Source of the DNA: Paramarasmius palmivorus
Lineage: Eukaryota; Basidiomycota; Agaricomycetes; Agaricales; Marasmiaceae
NCBI GenBank assembly: GCA_037176845.1
Contig: JAYKXP010000212.1
Coordinates: forward strand, 1 to 62,815
Direction: 5' to 3'
Length of the DNA stretch: 62,815 nt
In this document: in pieces, positions 11,270-23,079 of the stretch
Numbering within the stretch: the first letter of the stretch is position 1
How the letters are laid out: every line of letters begins with the position of its first letter
The notes under the pieces: generated by a model
Databases searched by the model: none
What the model was told of the DNA's origin: nothing
Seen by the model: the letters and a program-made list of their open reading frames with translations, nothing else
Translations under genes and position numbers: made by a program

Positions 11270-14200
11270 ATGCCTCCTGCCAATAACGCGTCAAAACGAC
11301 ACAAAGCTCCCAAACTGCAAGGCTTGCAGCGATTCTCAACAGAAATCAAAGTTACCCAGCGGAGCATTCCGACTCTACTTCGATCTCAAGAACTGAGCGC
11401 TGATGGACGTCGGGTCAAGGAGAAATTCGTTCCTGTTCAACCCCCTTCCCCGCTGAAAAAGCGGTCGAAGATCCTGGAGGCCGTTTCCGATCCGCGTGGA
11501 ACTTACAGCTCCGACTATAGGATGGATTTTGGATTCGGGTTTGGGAGTTTTGGTATTGGTGGAGAGTATGGGGTCCCTGCACTTCCTCAGGAGGCCTTAG
11601 AAGACAAGGAAGTAAAGAGGAAGAAACGCGCTGATGCTTCAGTGAGTATGTCTTTTTATTCTGACGTTCTGCATTCCTGAAACAATCTGTGAAGCGTCGA
11701 CCTATGAAGGATTGGATGGAACTTACCCCCAAGTTCCTTGCAGAACTGATGGCTCATGAAGGCCCACGCGAAGCTGAGAAGACCATGAAGTGCGAGGAAT
11801 GCAAAACACCCGGGGAAAGCTTGTCGCGCTGCAGGGACTGTTTCTCAAGGCGTCTTCTGTGTTCACGATGCATTGTCGCAGGGCATCAGAGTCGGCCATT
11901 TGATAGGGTAGAGGTGCGTTTGCCTGGTCATCGGGATTTTGACTTTTGTGCTGAACTTAGGTTTCAGCAGTGGAACAGGTCATTCTTCGAGAGAACTACC
12001 CTTTGCAAATTAGGACTGGTAGTTCAACTAGGGCACCAAACGGGAGAACAGTGTTCCAAACCTCAACGCTCGCGAGTTGGCTTCGTTGTGGTAGATATAG
12101 AAGGAATTCAAGAGGTATCCTTGCAATTCTGTGAATGTAAGGCTATTGACATCACCGGAGAAAAGTGGGAACAGCTCATGCGGGCTCGGTTGTATCCAGC
12201 AACTGTCGCGGAGCCTCATACGGCGTTTACCTTTCGCACACTGTCATACTTTCATCATCTAACGACTCAGGGGAAGGTGTCCCTTTACGATTTCTATCGC
12301 ACTCTGGAGAAGAGAACTGATGCATCTGGTATCAGCGATCCAAAGGTAAGCTCTGCTCTAATGTTTGCGTTATCATGACTGAACAGTGGATGAAAGGACC
12401 GTTACGAAGCCTTCATTCGAGTCATGCGTCAATGGAGGTATTTGCGCATGCTACAGCGTGCGGGTATCGGAAATCAACAGGGTCGGCCGTTCGTAGAGAT
12501 CGAACAGGGCGAACTGGCTGTCTGTTGCCCTGCTTGCCCTCACCCCGGTGTCAACATGCCCGATAATTTCTCGATGCTGTCGAAGCAGTAAGTGATTTGA
12601 AAGTTCTATTCTCAGCTGGGTTGACATCAATTTATAGGTTCTTATACCACAAATTCATCAGCATCGACGCTTGTTTTCGTCTCAAACGTCGTCGAATCTT
12701 GAGCGAGCAAAAGGATCCCGGTCTATTTACAGGGCTTGCTTACTTTGTCTGCCAGAAGGGGTATCAGCCCTGGCTAAAGAGTGTGGGGGATCAGAAGGAG
12801 GTTCGTACATACATTTCAATCGAACTCATTGGCGCTAATTCACCGTACATAGACCAGTTCATGCAAAGGCTTGGCAGCTATAGAGCAGGCAAATACAAAA
12901 TACAGCCGCGGTTATGCCACAACGGGCTCTATCTTGTGTTTGTGTGCACGTCACGAGATTGTAGAGCCGACTAGTATGGTCGACTTGAAACGGGGGGAAA
13001 AGTAAGTGTGAAACATAATTGGGTCGTTTATTATTTTGACCATCAGCGTAGGTATGGCCTATCGGACTTTGCTGTTGGATCTTCACAGCGTCACTCGGAT
13101 GAGCGCCTCTTTCGGGTTCTTTGTTACGATATTGTGTGCCAGTACCACAAAAAGTTCTTTGAAAGGATGGCCTCTCTTCCAGCAGTCGCACGCATAGGCC
13201 TACACCAGGATCGATGGAAATTTGCAGTTCCCAAGCTTCACATTCAAGGTCACGAACGTCGATGCCAAGAGAACTTTGCGTTACATTTTATGCTGGGTGC
13301 TGGTCAGACGGATGGTGAAGGAATCGAACGTCACTGGGCCAACCTTGGTCCTATTGGAACGAGCACGCGGGAAATGGGGCCTGGTCACCGTCGAGATACC
13401 ATTGATGACCACATGGGGGCATGGAACTGGTCTAAGGTTATAGGATTGGGTAGGTTTTGATGATCTCTCATGGCTACATCCACTCTGAATCATGTTTCAC
13501 AGGACTGTTACTGCGTAAGCGACGTCGTAAGGCAGAGGAAGAACAAAAGAAGCAGGCCATAGAGCTGGCAGACTTCAGTGAAGGCCTCGAGGAAGCGGTG
13601 ATCGAAGAATGGATGAAGGAGGTAGATGATTGGGAGAGTGGCCGTTCATCTAAGAACCCTTATACAACTCCTCCCAGTGGTGCGTCATGTATTACACTTC
13701 AACGGCATGAACTAACACATAAAATAGGTAAAACTGAGCAAGACGTCTGGCTAGAGTATGCTGAACAGGAGGAAGAAGAACAAAAACTTGGCATCCCGTT
13801 GTTACATGAGGTCACACCGAGCGCCTTTCTCAAGCTAGGCCTAGATATCGAAGAAGCCCAGTATGTACATCCTCTTGCCGACATTATACCTTACTCAGAT
13901 GGTTCATATCTTGCAGGCGGCACCTCAGGATAGATCTCAAGAATACCGACTATAATACGGCAAACCAGAAAACTGAAATCGCTGACCGCCACGCCCGGAT
14001 CTCTCGAGCGATTTTACGACTGCGTACAATACAACAAGTGTACATCCCAATGGCGCTGTCATGGGGGCAGGCCAACTCCGAACAGAGCGAAGGCGGCGCC
14101 GAGAACACTCCCCTATGGCTACCATCTAATCTGCCCGAGACTGTTCGCAGTCTTCCCCAGCTGTCATCCTGGGTGAAGATGGAGGTTGATTTCCGGCGTG

Positions 14201-14340
14201 GGCAACTCAATAGTGCCCTTGACGGTGTTCGAAGCCATCTGTTTGTTTGGACCCGTTTAATCATTCAACGCTCTCTTCATGTCCGGCATCAAAAGGGCAC
14301 CTGTAGTGGCTCCTGCCACACATCAAGTCCTGTTAGTTAA
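11270..14340 (+). CDS. CxC2-type KDZ transposase, 3'-truncated
   Basis: A DNA transposase of the Kyakuja-Dileera-Zisupton superfamily, acting in the nucleus on element ends. I could splice ten exons with nine GT-AG introns (11270-11641, 11695-11913, 11968-12345, 12397-12587, 12638-12800, 12853-13001, 13052-13449, 13503-13679, 13728-13860, 13917-14340), giving 867 residues in one frame. Residues ~150-290 form the CxC2 cysteine cluster (CEECKTPGESLSRCRDC, CSRC, then FCEC). A CPACPHPG motif precedes the RNase-H-like core: D397 in IDACFRL, D517 in CYDIVCQY and E583 in GEGIERHWANL are the likely catalytic acids. The protein stops shortly after the segment that corresponds to LPSDLP...RHTLR in the 51-57 kb KDZ gene, so the usual ~200-residue helical tail is missing. 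A SINE-like sequence follows directly. It may be inactive for that reason although no internal stop is present. Confidence 0.9.
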
Positions 14341-14394
14341 CCATTCCAAGGTATACATCACAGATGTTACTAGACGTTGGCAAACTTTGCCATA

Positions 14395-14560
14395 AATGGA
14401 AATAGGATCAGTGGACATGCGGGAAGCATGGCAAAATACTGGTTACTGCGCGGGATCGAACTTCAGCGTGCCGGTTAATGACATAACAGTCTCACGACTT
14501 GCGTGCGGCGCTCAATCCACTCAGCCAAATATCTGTTATTATTTATTGTAACTACCTTAA
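14395..14560 (-). mobile_element. tRNA-derived SINE-like sequence
   Basis: On the minus strand there is a good RNA polymerase III A box (TGGCTGAGTGG, 14,517-14,527) and, about 55 bp downstream, a good B box (GTTCGATCC, within 14,453-14,461). The A-box region resembles the D-arm of a tRNA-Ser/Leu. The T-stem and acceptor stem do not pair, so it is not a functional tRNA. It lies in the 430-bp gap where the KDZ gene loses its 3' end, before the convergent gene at 14,773. The tail and borders of the element are not clear to me. Confidence 0.5.
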
Positions 14561-14772
14561 CTATATACCCAGCTTTCTTGTAGCTATTCTGCGCAGATTT
14601 TAGTCCTCACTTTTCATTACCATAAATGGAATCTTGCTCTGAACAAATACGGGATCATATAAAAACACAGATCATTCTATAAAAGGCAGTATCTAGGAAC
14701 AAAAGCTAGATACAGGCAAAAACAAATTTTCAGCAGAAGGTTAAAGAACGGTTTCCCATACTACAGGAAGAT

Positions 14773-17726
14773 CTACAACTCCAAAGACTCCATAGCCCAA
14801 AAGGTATACTCAACATCGTCCACCGCCGCCTTATAGGCCCGAAGCTGTTTGACCTTCCTTTGCTGTTCACGAGGAGTGCCTTCTGGAAGCCTCTGAAGGG
14901 CATCCTTCCACCAACAAATGGCGGCCACGATGCTACCAACACCATTGGTACCGGTCTTGTACAGATCTGGCCACTCCTCTCGGCTGATGATCTCTCTACC
15001 AGGGGTCCTAGAGAGACGCACTTCACCCTCGACATAGGTCTCGTTCTCAATACGCCAGTGCGGCTGCAAGGAGCGATACCAGGCGTTGAACTCCCGGACA
15101 AAGATCTCTAACCCAGGTAGATGGATAGAACCACCTTTGAGGAAGAAAATAGGTCGGTATCCGGGGCGGCGAGCGCGGGCGATCCAATCCCCAATTTCGT
15201 CTGGGCGGTCAACGGATGCCAAGCGGTCGTTGTAGCGCACAGGCCTGAAGCTGTTCTTCTTCTCCAGTCCCAGATATGCGAGTAAGATGGAACGAAGCTT
15301 GTGGTTGATGCCAACCTCCTCAGCGAGCTCCATGATCTTGAGGATGTAATCCTCTTGGCGACCCGCACGAGGAATGTCGACCTGGTAATTGTGCGAATCA
15401 AAACCCAATTTTAGCCGGGGACTCTTGGACGAGGATGACGGTTCAGGAAGAGAATTGGATAGGCGTTTGGTGGAGGTGGTGGCCGGAGAAGACAGGAACA
15501 CTTCTTCTTCTTCCTCCTTCTTCAGGAGGAGCATAGGCTCCTCTTCTTCCATTTTGAGGACCTCTTCTACCGCACACTCTTCTTTCTTCCAGTTGGCACT
15601 GGGCAAGACCACGCCGAGGAAACCCGACTTGTCTTTAGGCTTTCGACCCTTGTAGGTCTTCTTCACCGGAGAGCGTTCGGGAGAGGACATGAGGTCGATG
15701 TCTATGGGGGAAGAGGCACGGCCGGACTGTGAAGAGAAGGATGCGGTCCTGCCCTTCCTCTTGAATGGAAGTGGCGATGGTGGAGGAGAAGATACATTGG
15801 ACAAAGATGGAGCAGGAGATGAAGGCGGCGAAGAAAAGGCAGAGGAAGCCTGTGGAGGTGGAGAAGAAAACGTTGAGGAAGGTGGTGGCGGCGGAGAAGG
15901 AAACACAGGGGAAAGGGAGCGCTCCTTGGCCTGCTTCCCCTTGCCTTTTGCCCCTGAACGAGCTAAAATAGCCCGCTGGTCTTTCACTGCAAGCGTTGGC
16001 TTGAACTTGGAAGTACCCGGTAAAGACCTACGAGCCACACTGGAACCAGCCTGTGCGACGGTAGCCCATGAAGGGTTTGTTTTGGAAGGTTTGGAAGCAG
16101 AAGGAAGATGTGCAGACTTGGAGGAAACAGAAAAAGTGGGTTCATTGGGGGGCAACGGTCGTTTTAGTGGTTTGGTAGAAGTTGAGGTGCGTGAATGAGA
16201 TGAATCGGAAGTGGAAAAGTTGGAAGTCGAAGGATTCGAGGATGAATTAACAGATGCGCTGGCAGCGGTAGCAGCGGACAAAGGACCGGTCAAGGGAACG
16301 GGTAGCACCACCGGTCCATGCACCACATCGTGATTAACATCGTCCCCCACCAGTGTGGCGAGAGAAGGTCCTGGGTTCTTCAACGCCACGGCTAAACAGT
16401 CCTCGGGGGCTAAAGTCATAATCAGCGAAAGAAGAAACAGGAAAATGAGCGGAAAGACGCACCGAAAGCTCTCTGTAGGTAAGCCGCGAAGGTCGGTACA
16501 ACGCACTTCTGATACAAAATCCGGTTGGCGGAACCGAAATTCAGCGGCTTGGGATCCTTCGTCTCTCCGGAATGACAGCTGACGAGTGCGTTGAAAACTA
16601 CCATTAGAATAAACATGACGTTGCGGTTTAGCTGAAAAATCTCACCTTATCATGTTCAACCTTCCGTTGTCCGCGGGCTCTGGTCCACCAGCAATGAGGG
16701 TGCAATGCCAACCCGTAGCTTCCATGAGCCCATTGAGAATGGGTTCAATGAAAGCAGCAATCCTTTCGATGCATCTGAGAGCAAAAATCAGTAAACGCCG
16801 ACCTTGCATGACGTAGCATCTACACACCGCTGGCGAGCTTCAGGGTCTGTCGAAAAGGGAGCGTTCTGTGTCTCTCTCCACTTGCGAACTCTTTCATCGT
16901 GTTCCTCCTTAGCCATACGAAAGTACTTGTCTTGATCCGCCTTGTTGAGCTTCTCGAACTCGGCCTTGATCACCCCCTGACGGATACGAAGAGTCGCATT
17001 TTCGCCTGCACCGTAGGTTAGTACCTAGAAGACAATGAGATAGGATCCAGCACACACCTTTTTTGAAGTCCACTGTCTTCCCGGTGTTCTGAGCTTCAGC
17101 CTTCAGCTCTGCTATACGGTCGTTGACCTTCTCGTCGATAGCCTTCGCATTGGTGCGTGCAAAAACCTGCCAAGCAGGGCGACGACAACCAGGTCCGGGA
17201 GTAGCGCCAGTAAGCTGAGAAAACAAAGAAGCCAAAGCGTCAGGATCCTTGTCGTCCCGATGCTTAGGGTTGTTGTACTGATAGTTGAACCAGCGTTGAA
17301 TTTGCTGAAGTGCGACGCGATGGATCAGGTAAAGGAGGTAGAGCGTGACATAACAAAAGCAATGGTCAATGACTAATAGTAACGAACAATGAACAAAACC
17401 TTTCTCACCTTGACTCTCATGGTCTCCAGGTCCTTCAGTCGCTGGAACTCCTCAAGCAACTTGTCGTAGACCTCGTCACTCATTCCGTCTGTCTGCTTGG
17501 GCTCGACCAGCTCCGGATAAGGCTTCGTGTCATCGACTGCTGCCAGTTCCTCAGCGCAAGGCTCGTAATCCAGAGGCTTAGTGACTGAGAAACGAAGCAA
17601 GAACCGACGGATAATGTCGGCGACATGTTCGGCACCCACACCTTCCTTGTGAGCTGTCTCATAGCCTGCTCTCTCGTTCTCCAAGAAAGCTAACTGAGCA
17701 CCTTTGAAGGAACCTGGGTTAGGCAT
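14773..17726 (-). CDS. Agaricomycete-type hypothetical protein, 874 aa, six exons
   Basis: The spliced model is complement of 17409-17726, 17058-17304, 16828-17005, 16646-16774, 16463-16578 and 14773-16409, in frame throughout (874 codons plus stop). The N-terminal third is charged and helical, with a KQIQRWFNYQYNNPKHR stretch reminiscent of an (H)NWF-type DNA-contact helix. The middle has the TGWHCTLIAGGPEP...LNFG pattern seen in many mushroom hypothetical proteins. Residues ~340-620 are Ser/Pro-rich and basic. The C-terminal ~190 residues end in a Trp-rich domain (WYRSLQPHWR, NGVGSIVAAICWW). I know the pattern only as a lineage-expanded family without established function. An Arg/Pro-rich antisense frame at 15,689-16,198 is a shadow. 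The 104-nt first intron is the least certain border. Confidence 0.8.
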
Positions 17727-18417
17727 GGCAATGTTGAACACTAGGAAGGCGCACAAGTCAGCGCTATGGAGCTACGATGACGAAGGGGGAGGTTACCTGA
17801 GGGTGATGCTTAGTTGCAAGATGCAGAGGTGCAGAATTGGGGTCCTGAAGCGGGTATGCAAGGATGATTCGGCCAAAAGGTGAGTCCTCCTTTTGTGTTC
17901 TCACCCGTTCTCACCTTTTCTTACCATTTAACCCGATACTTACCGTCCAGACACCGATCTGCCGCCCAAACTTGACCAACATCCTGCTCGTGATTGGAAG
18001 ATCTCCTCGCCGCTTTCTGAGCGTTTCGACATTCCTACAAGGCCTGATGCGCACCATCACCCTCGGAACCAGGCGGCCACATATTTACCAGTTACCACGC
18101 GTGGAACACCACTTGCTAAGCCGCATTTTTCTTTATCCTCGCCCATCACCCCCGCCCAGAACAACACGTTGCACTTCGGCTGCACAGTCCGATTTCTTTG
18201 GTCGCCTGGACACCCATGCCTCAGGCCTCAGGGGTGTAAACTTTTCCTTCTCTGGAAAGTGAAGGGTACGCATAATGCGACCGTTGACGGTCACGATCCT
18301 TTTTCAGTATGTACTACCCATCCATCCTACTGTAACAGAGCTAATTCTTGCAGCACCAAAAACAGCCTGGCTAATTATCCTACGCCGAACCCTCGGAACG
18401 CGAACGCGCCTCGTTTG
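17727..18417. other. Upstream region of the 874-aa gene; possible orphan plus-strand frame
   Basis: Near 17,890-17,945 there is a pyrimidine-rich plus-strand run with TTCTCACC, TTCTTACCATTTAACC and TTACCGTCC words; a related run occurs at 18,845-18,905, upstream of the duplicated gene fragment. From about 17,950 to 18,450 one plus-strand frame stays open for roughly 165 codons without a stop (it contains PKLDQHPARDWKISSPLSER). It may be an exon of an unrecognised gene or chance. Confidence 0.35.
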
Positions 18418-18539
18418 CTACGCTGGATTGGTGGTAAAACCACCTCTTGATGATCTACCCCCGAATAGACGCGTCAGAGATGCAAAAATAACGCGTGAAA
18501 GAAGAACCCAGACTCTGTTGTCCATAGTCTCCACCTCTA

Positions 18540-18729
18540 CCTTTGCCTTGACACCACAGGAAGGCAGATTTTCCGACGCCGATTCCAACGGAAAGCGGTG
18601 CAGAAAGGGACGAACAATGTTGTCTGCGTAATCTCCACCCAAACCAGCCCGGTCAGTATCATGGGAGGCTTGCACTTCGCTTTTGAGGAATGCTAATTGC
18701 CTTTCCGTTAGAGTACTCGTTTTAGGCAT
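18540..18729 (-). pseudogene. Duplicated 5' fragment of the 874-aa gene
   Basis: The frame starts with an ATG at 18,729 and reads MPKTSTLTERQLAFLKSE followed by a RPFLHRFPL segment. It matches the N-terminus of the 874-aa protein (MPNPGSFKGAQLAFLENE and RRFLLRFSV) residue by residue for about 60 residues and then diverges. The pyrimidine-rich run upstream of the ATG is also shared, so promoter and first-exon sequence seem to have been duplicated together. No further exons of the family follow, so I call it a truncated copy. Confidence 0.65.
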
Positions 18730-19082
18730 ACCCACTAAGGATTCCAGAAATCAGTCCGTCACGGAAGGACGAAACAGTGTTGGATTTCACGTACCTATGG
18801 TCCACAGAGCGTTGTGGAGATAGGGACAACACGCCCGGTGACACATCCTTTTTCTGTCCTCACCCTTTCTTACCAATTCTCACCGTTTCCTTACCGTTTA
18901 AACCGTCGGTTAGGTGCACCACTCTTTGCGAACGATGCACATTGTAACCATCCTATCTCCATCTAATCTACCGGATCCAGGCAGAGGCCCTTCGGCCGAT
19001 GTAACGGTTCAAATTTGGGATCAAGGTGTTCCTTTGGACCTCCAGAAATCAAGACCCCAACCCTTCTTTACCATTTACCACC

Positions 19083-19813
19083 ATGAGCTCCTACACAGCC
19101 GGAATCGCCTCCTTTATCCCCAGCGCTCAAGACGACACTGGATCTCTCCAATCTCCCAGCACCCTTCAAAATGGCACCGTTCTTTCACCAGGCGGTAGCG
19201 GTGAGTCAGCTCTCTTTGTATTACCCTATATGCCGCTCATCAACGTCCAGAAAATTGGACCCGTCAACTTACACACACCATCCCTGGTTCGTCTTTTCCC
19301 GACCCTGGCTGTCCATTTACTTCCAGGACTCACAATCAACAGGTTGGCGCATCACCACCACGGTATCCGTGCAGAGGGTTCTCGACACCCCGTCAACCAC
19401 CGGAGAAGCCCCCATTCCTGCTGTACCTCAGACGGTAGCACATCCTGCAGGAATCCCACATCCCGATTCGTTGCATCAGAGGCCTGGCACGGAGCTTCAA
19501 ACCAAGTTTTACGTCGTTTTTCGCGGGTTGGAAGTGGGTATCTACTACGACTGGTGAGCTTTTCATCCCTTGCATCCCATCCTTTCCTGACCCGGGCGAC
19601 AGGCACACAGAAGCTCAAGGCCTCGTTGTTGGCGTTCCACACAACTGTTACCATCTGTATCACAGTTGGCAGCAGGCTCACTACGCCTACACGGAGGCCT
19701 ATTACAATCGCTTGCCCGGAAAGCACCTTCGATTGGTCCAGCTTCCCAGTGCCAGAGAAGGAATGGAGATCGTCATGACTGACTCCGATGACGGCAGCAG
19801 CGACGAGGATTAA
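19083..19813 (+). CDS. Small protein with RNase H1 N-terminal (hybrid-binding)-like domain
   Basis: The model joins 19083-19200, 19343-19553 and 19603-19813 (179 residues). The C-terminal half has the pattern of the RNase H1 N-terminal / caulimovirus viroplasmin-like domain: FYVVFRGLEVGIYYDW, then a VVGVP turn, then SWQQAHYAYTEAYYNR. In RNase H1 this fold binds RNA/DNA hybrids; in free-standing fungal proteins its role is not known. The N-terminus is Ser/Pro/Thr-rich, and the last residues are acidic (DSDDGSSDED). No RNase H catalytic domain follows. The first intron (142 nt) is long for this locus and its acceptor could be different. The gene ends 230 bp before the giant element. Confidence 0.65.
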
Positions 19814-20045
19814 GAGTTTGGGCTCGTTGGGAGAACCGTTATCGTAGACGTGCAGTTACCATTGTCTTGCTTTGTATCTAGCCTAGACTCCTTCAATCTC
19901 TGCTGTACGCCCTATAATCTCCTCTTGTCCCCTGTTCCAACTGGCCCAGCTACGACTTAGCAATGGATAACAAAGGGTCTAGAGCAACCTGACAGATCAG
20001 AAAATCCACCAGATGTACCGATACTTTTACAAAAACATGCGATAG

Positions 20046-21454
20046 TTATCAGAACGACTTTTGCAATAATCTGTGACAAGGGCTTTTGCAAAAGTCGGAG
20101 ACAAGTAATCAAGGCAGATAAGAGGTACTGTCCGCTTTGGGTGCTTCCAAATAGGGAAGGATCATTCCCACACCTTCTGGAAAGGGAACAGGCCGCTTTT
20201 TTGAGATCTGGAGATATTCCCACACCGCTTTTGGCATCCCAAAATGGAAGGTGCTCTTTCCATGATGTAACAGTGCGCTTTTTGGGCGCTTTTTTTGCGG
20301 AAAAATTATTCCCACACCTCCTGACATCATCTGGGTGCCTCCCTACTCCGCTTTTGGCTTCCCAAAATAGAAGGTGGCCTTACCTCATCATTTTCCACCT
20401 GGAATCAATGCATTGGGGGGCTATTGGGGCATGCTTGGGGGCTATAAAAATCGCATTTTTGAGGGAATATGTTCTAATATGTTCCAAAAGCATGCCCCTG
20501 CAATTGGGGGGCAGGGGAATGCAAAAAAAGCGGTCCAAATATGGTAATTCAGGAAAATGGCCTATTGGATCTTGGGCTACAGGCCAGATATTGACATGGG
20601 GTAAGTTGGAGGACCTAGATAAATTAAATACAAGCCTGGGGACACCCAATAGTACATAGATTAGTGGGATAATGGTGCTTAAATATCAAAAATACTGAAA
20701 ATCTCCGAAATTGGGGGAATAAAATTACAGGATGGGATGTAGTGCAGCTGGGGCTTAGATATTGTGAATCAGAGATGATATATATGTCCTCTTGCTTCGT
20801 TTACAATCCTGGAGAGCTGCCTATTTTTCCAGATTTATTACAGCTAAATTCGCTTTTTTTGGACATTGGTAATACTATACCACAGGGAATGATTGGAATG
20901 GGCTAATTCTTGTTCATAACCCACTTTATGATGTATAGATAGTGAATATATACTTGCCCAAGTACTCCTGTATGTGCAACACCTTGTTCAATCCAATGTA
21001 TTGTACAGTTATGTAACACAGGCAGTAACACATGAATAGCACCTCAGGGAAGCATCCCAGCACCAAAGGGAGTTCAGAATCGAGTTCAGGCACCCAAAAT
21101 ACACTTTCCTACTTTGAAAGAACATTTTTTGAATACATCTGTATGTTGCTACATAAAAAATACATAAAAAATCGCATTTTTAGGGGTTTTTTTGTACTGG
21201 AGCATGGGGATTGCTCCTAAAATCACCAAAAATGAATGAGAGACCTTTCACTATGCATAGAACAGGAATATCAATTGCCTCCATGAATCCCATGACAGGA
21301 ATCCATATACCAGACTAATCAAATCCTGCACAATTACAGAAAACATGTACTATGAATGTAGTATTGCAGGGGTTGATCTGGGGGCTTGGGGAACCTCAAA
21401 ATCGAATTCAGGGTGAAAAATCAGTTAAGAATATATCCAGGTTTGAAGGAAATC
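20046..21454 (+). repeat. Left terminal inverted repeat, 1.4 kb
   Basis: This arm aligns with the reverse complement of 44,668-46,080 with only a few percent differences. It is non-coding: short open frames in it are shared by both arms but look like low-complexity chance frames. It contains several CGCTTTT words (for example near 20,132, 20,190, 20,224, 20,277, 20,290 and 20,347), three ATTCCCACACC words, and a duplicated CTTTTGCAAAAG-like palindrome near its outer end. These could be protein-binding iterons. Confidence 0.9.
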
Positions 21455-21714
21455 CAATCACTGTAGGTTGAGATATGTATCTGACAAGTTTTATGCTTAA
21501 AGTTAACATATGTTGCACATATACTCAGATAACCGCCTGATCCAATGTCAGCCAACTTACCCACGCCTGTACAACTTTTGATACCGGGCCTGCTGTTCGA
21601 TATGTACCGCGCCAGTTATTCGGTGAAAAATATAAGATTTACAAATTTCAAACAAATCCACAAACTTTTGTCAATCATTGTTATCTGCAGGCGCTGATAC
21701 ACTGTGTTGAGTTC

Positions 21715-22930
21715 TTGTCAATTGACTCGGTGTGGGAGCGCTGAGCTCCAACCACCACCATACAGCTCGGGAACGCTCACCTCACACAGCGTGGTCGCGC
21801 TGAGCACCTATCTCATCAAAGAGTATGAAATGTAAGCAAAAATTAGCTCACCTTCTTACAATACTCAGCGTTGAAACGCCCAGCAGTACTCCTATCCTCA
21901 TGAACAGCACCCAGCTATGACACGCTGACCCTTTCTCCCAAAATCCCCCAGCGACTATACGCCTACCTTCGACCATTCATTCGCGATCAGCGTCATGATG
22001 CTGACCTGTATCGACCACACTCATCAGCGGCCATACGCTGACCTCACCCATTCATTCACAGTCAGCGGCACAAAGCTGGCACCTTCCCACTTCAAATAGC
22101 TATTGTCAGCCAGCGATCATACCCTGACCCTTTACACCTCATATCTCTCAGCGACCACACTCTGACAACCTAGCCCAGCGATCATGTACCCCTTCTCCTC
22201 AGCGATACGTGACCCCAGCTAGCCATTCGCAATCAGCGCCTCAACGCTCAACCTCTGTCCCTACATCTCTTGGCGATGCTACGCCGACATCAAACAGCCA
22301 ATGTCAACCAGCGCTACGACGCTGACCTTCTATATCATACATCTCTCAGCGATTCTACACCGACATCAAACAACCATGCACAATCAGCGTGGTGACGCTG
22401 TACTTCTGTCCCATACATTCCTCAGCGATCACACCCCGACATCACCAACCACTCACAATCAGTGTTACGACGCTGACCTTCTATATCATACATCTCTCAG
22501 CGATTCTACACCGACATCAAACAACCATGCACAATCAGCGTGGTGACGCTGTACTTCTGTCCCATACATTCCTCAGCGATCACACCCCGACATCACCAAC
22601 CACTCACAATCAGTGTTACGACGCTGACCATACCTCTCCTAGCGATCCTACGCCAACATCGACAGCCATTCACAACCAGCATCACCACGCTGATAGATCT
22701 CCTAGCGACCATACACTGACCTCAGCCATTCATTCAACGTCAGCGTCACCACGCTGACCTTCTGTACCATAGACCCCTCAGCGACCATACCCCGACCGCC
22801 CCATCCATTGCAAACCAGCGTCACGACTCTGGCACCTGAAACACTTGCCAAATATACCAGTCAGTCCTAGCCAGCGATGCGACACCGACCCATTGTCAGT
22901 ATCGACATTCGGCGTGCAGTCGCTGAGAGC
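21715..22930 (+). repeat. Left subterminal array of CAGCG-N6-CGCTG motifs, ~38-bp period
   Basis: Over 1.2 kb the sequence is made of degenerate units with a palindromic core CAGCG(N6-8)CGCTG and a pyrimidine-rich spacer such as ACCTTCTATATCATACATC. Successive CAGCG words in the best conserved part (22,380-22,640) are 38 bp apart, and a block of about 150 bp there is tandemly duplicated. No gene is convincing; the open frames here simply read the repeats. The spacer orientation is opposite to that of the right array. Confidence 0.85.
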
Positions 22931-23079
22931 CCTCAGCAAGTAACGCCAAACAAATCATCCGCTGCCTTCCGAATTATTGCAGGCGGCGGAGCAATTGTTG
23001 TCAAAATTCAGCAGCCGCACACAGGTAGTTATCCATCTTAAGTCAACATTGAACATTCTATTGACTACCCTTTAGAAGG

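Noticed and set aside
14395..14560. Functional tRNA-Ser/Leu gene
   Set aside because: A and B boxes are good, but the T-stem and acceptor stem do not pair.
15689..16198. Glu/Gly-rich plus-strand frame
   Set aside because: It is the antisense shadow of the Ser/Pro-rich part of the 874-aa gene.
20141..21220. Open frames of 172 and 62 aa shared by both inverted repeats
   Set aside because: They are conserved only because the two arms are nearly identical. The composition is low-complexity, there is no domain, and one has no good start context.
22301..22757. Thr/His/Pro-rich frames in the left array
   Set aside because: They merely translate the repeat units; the repeats explain the open frame.
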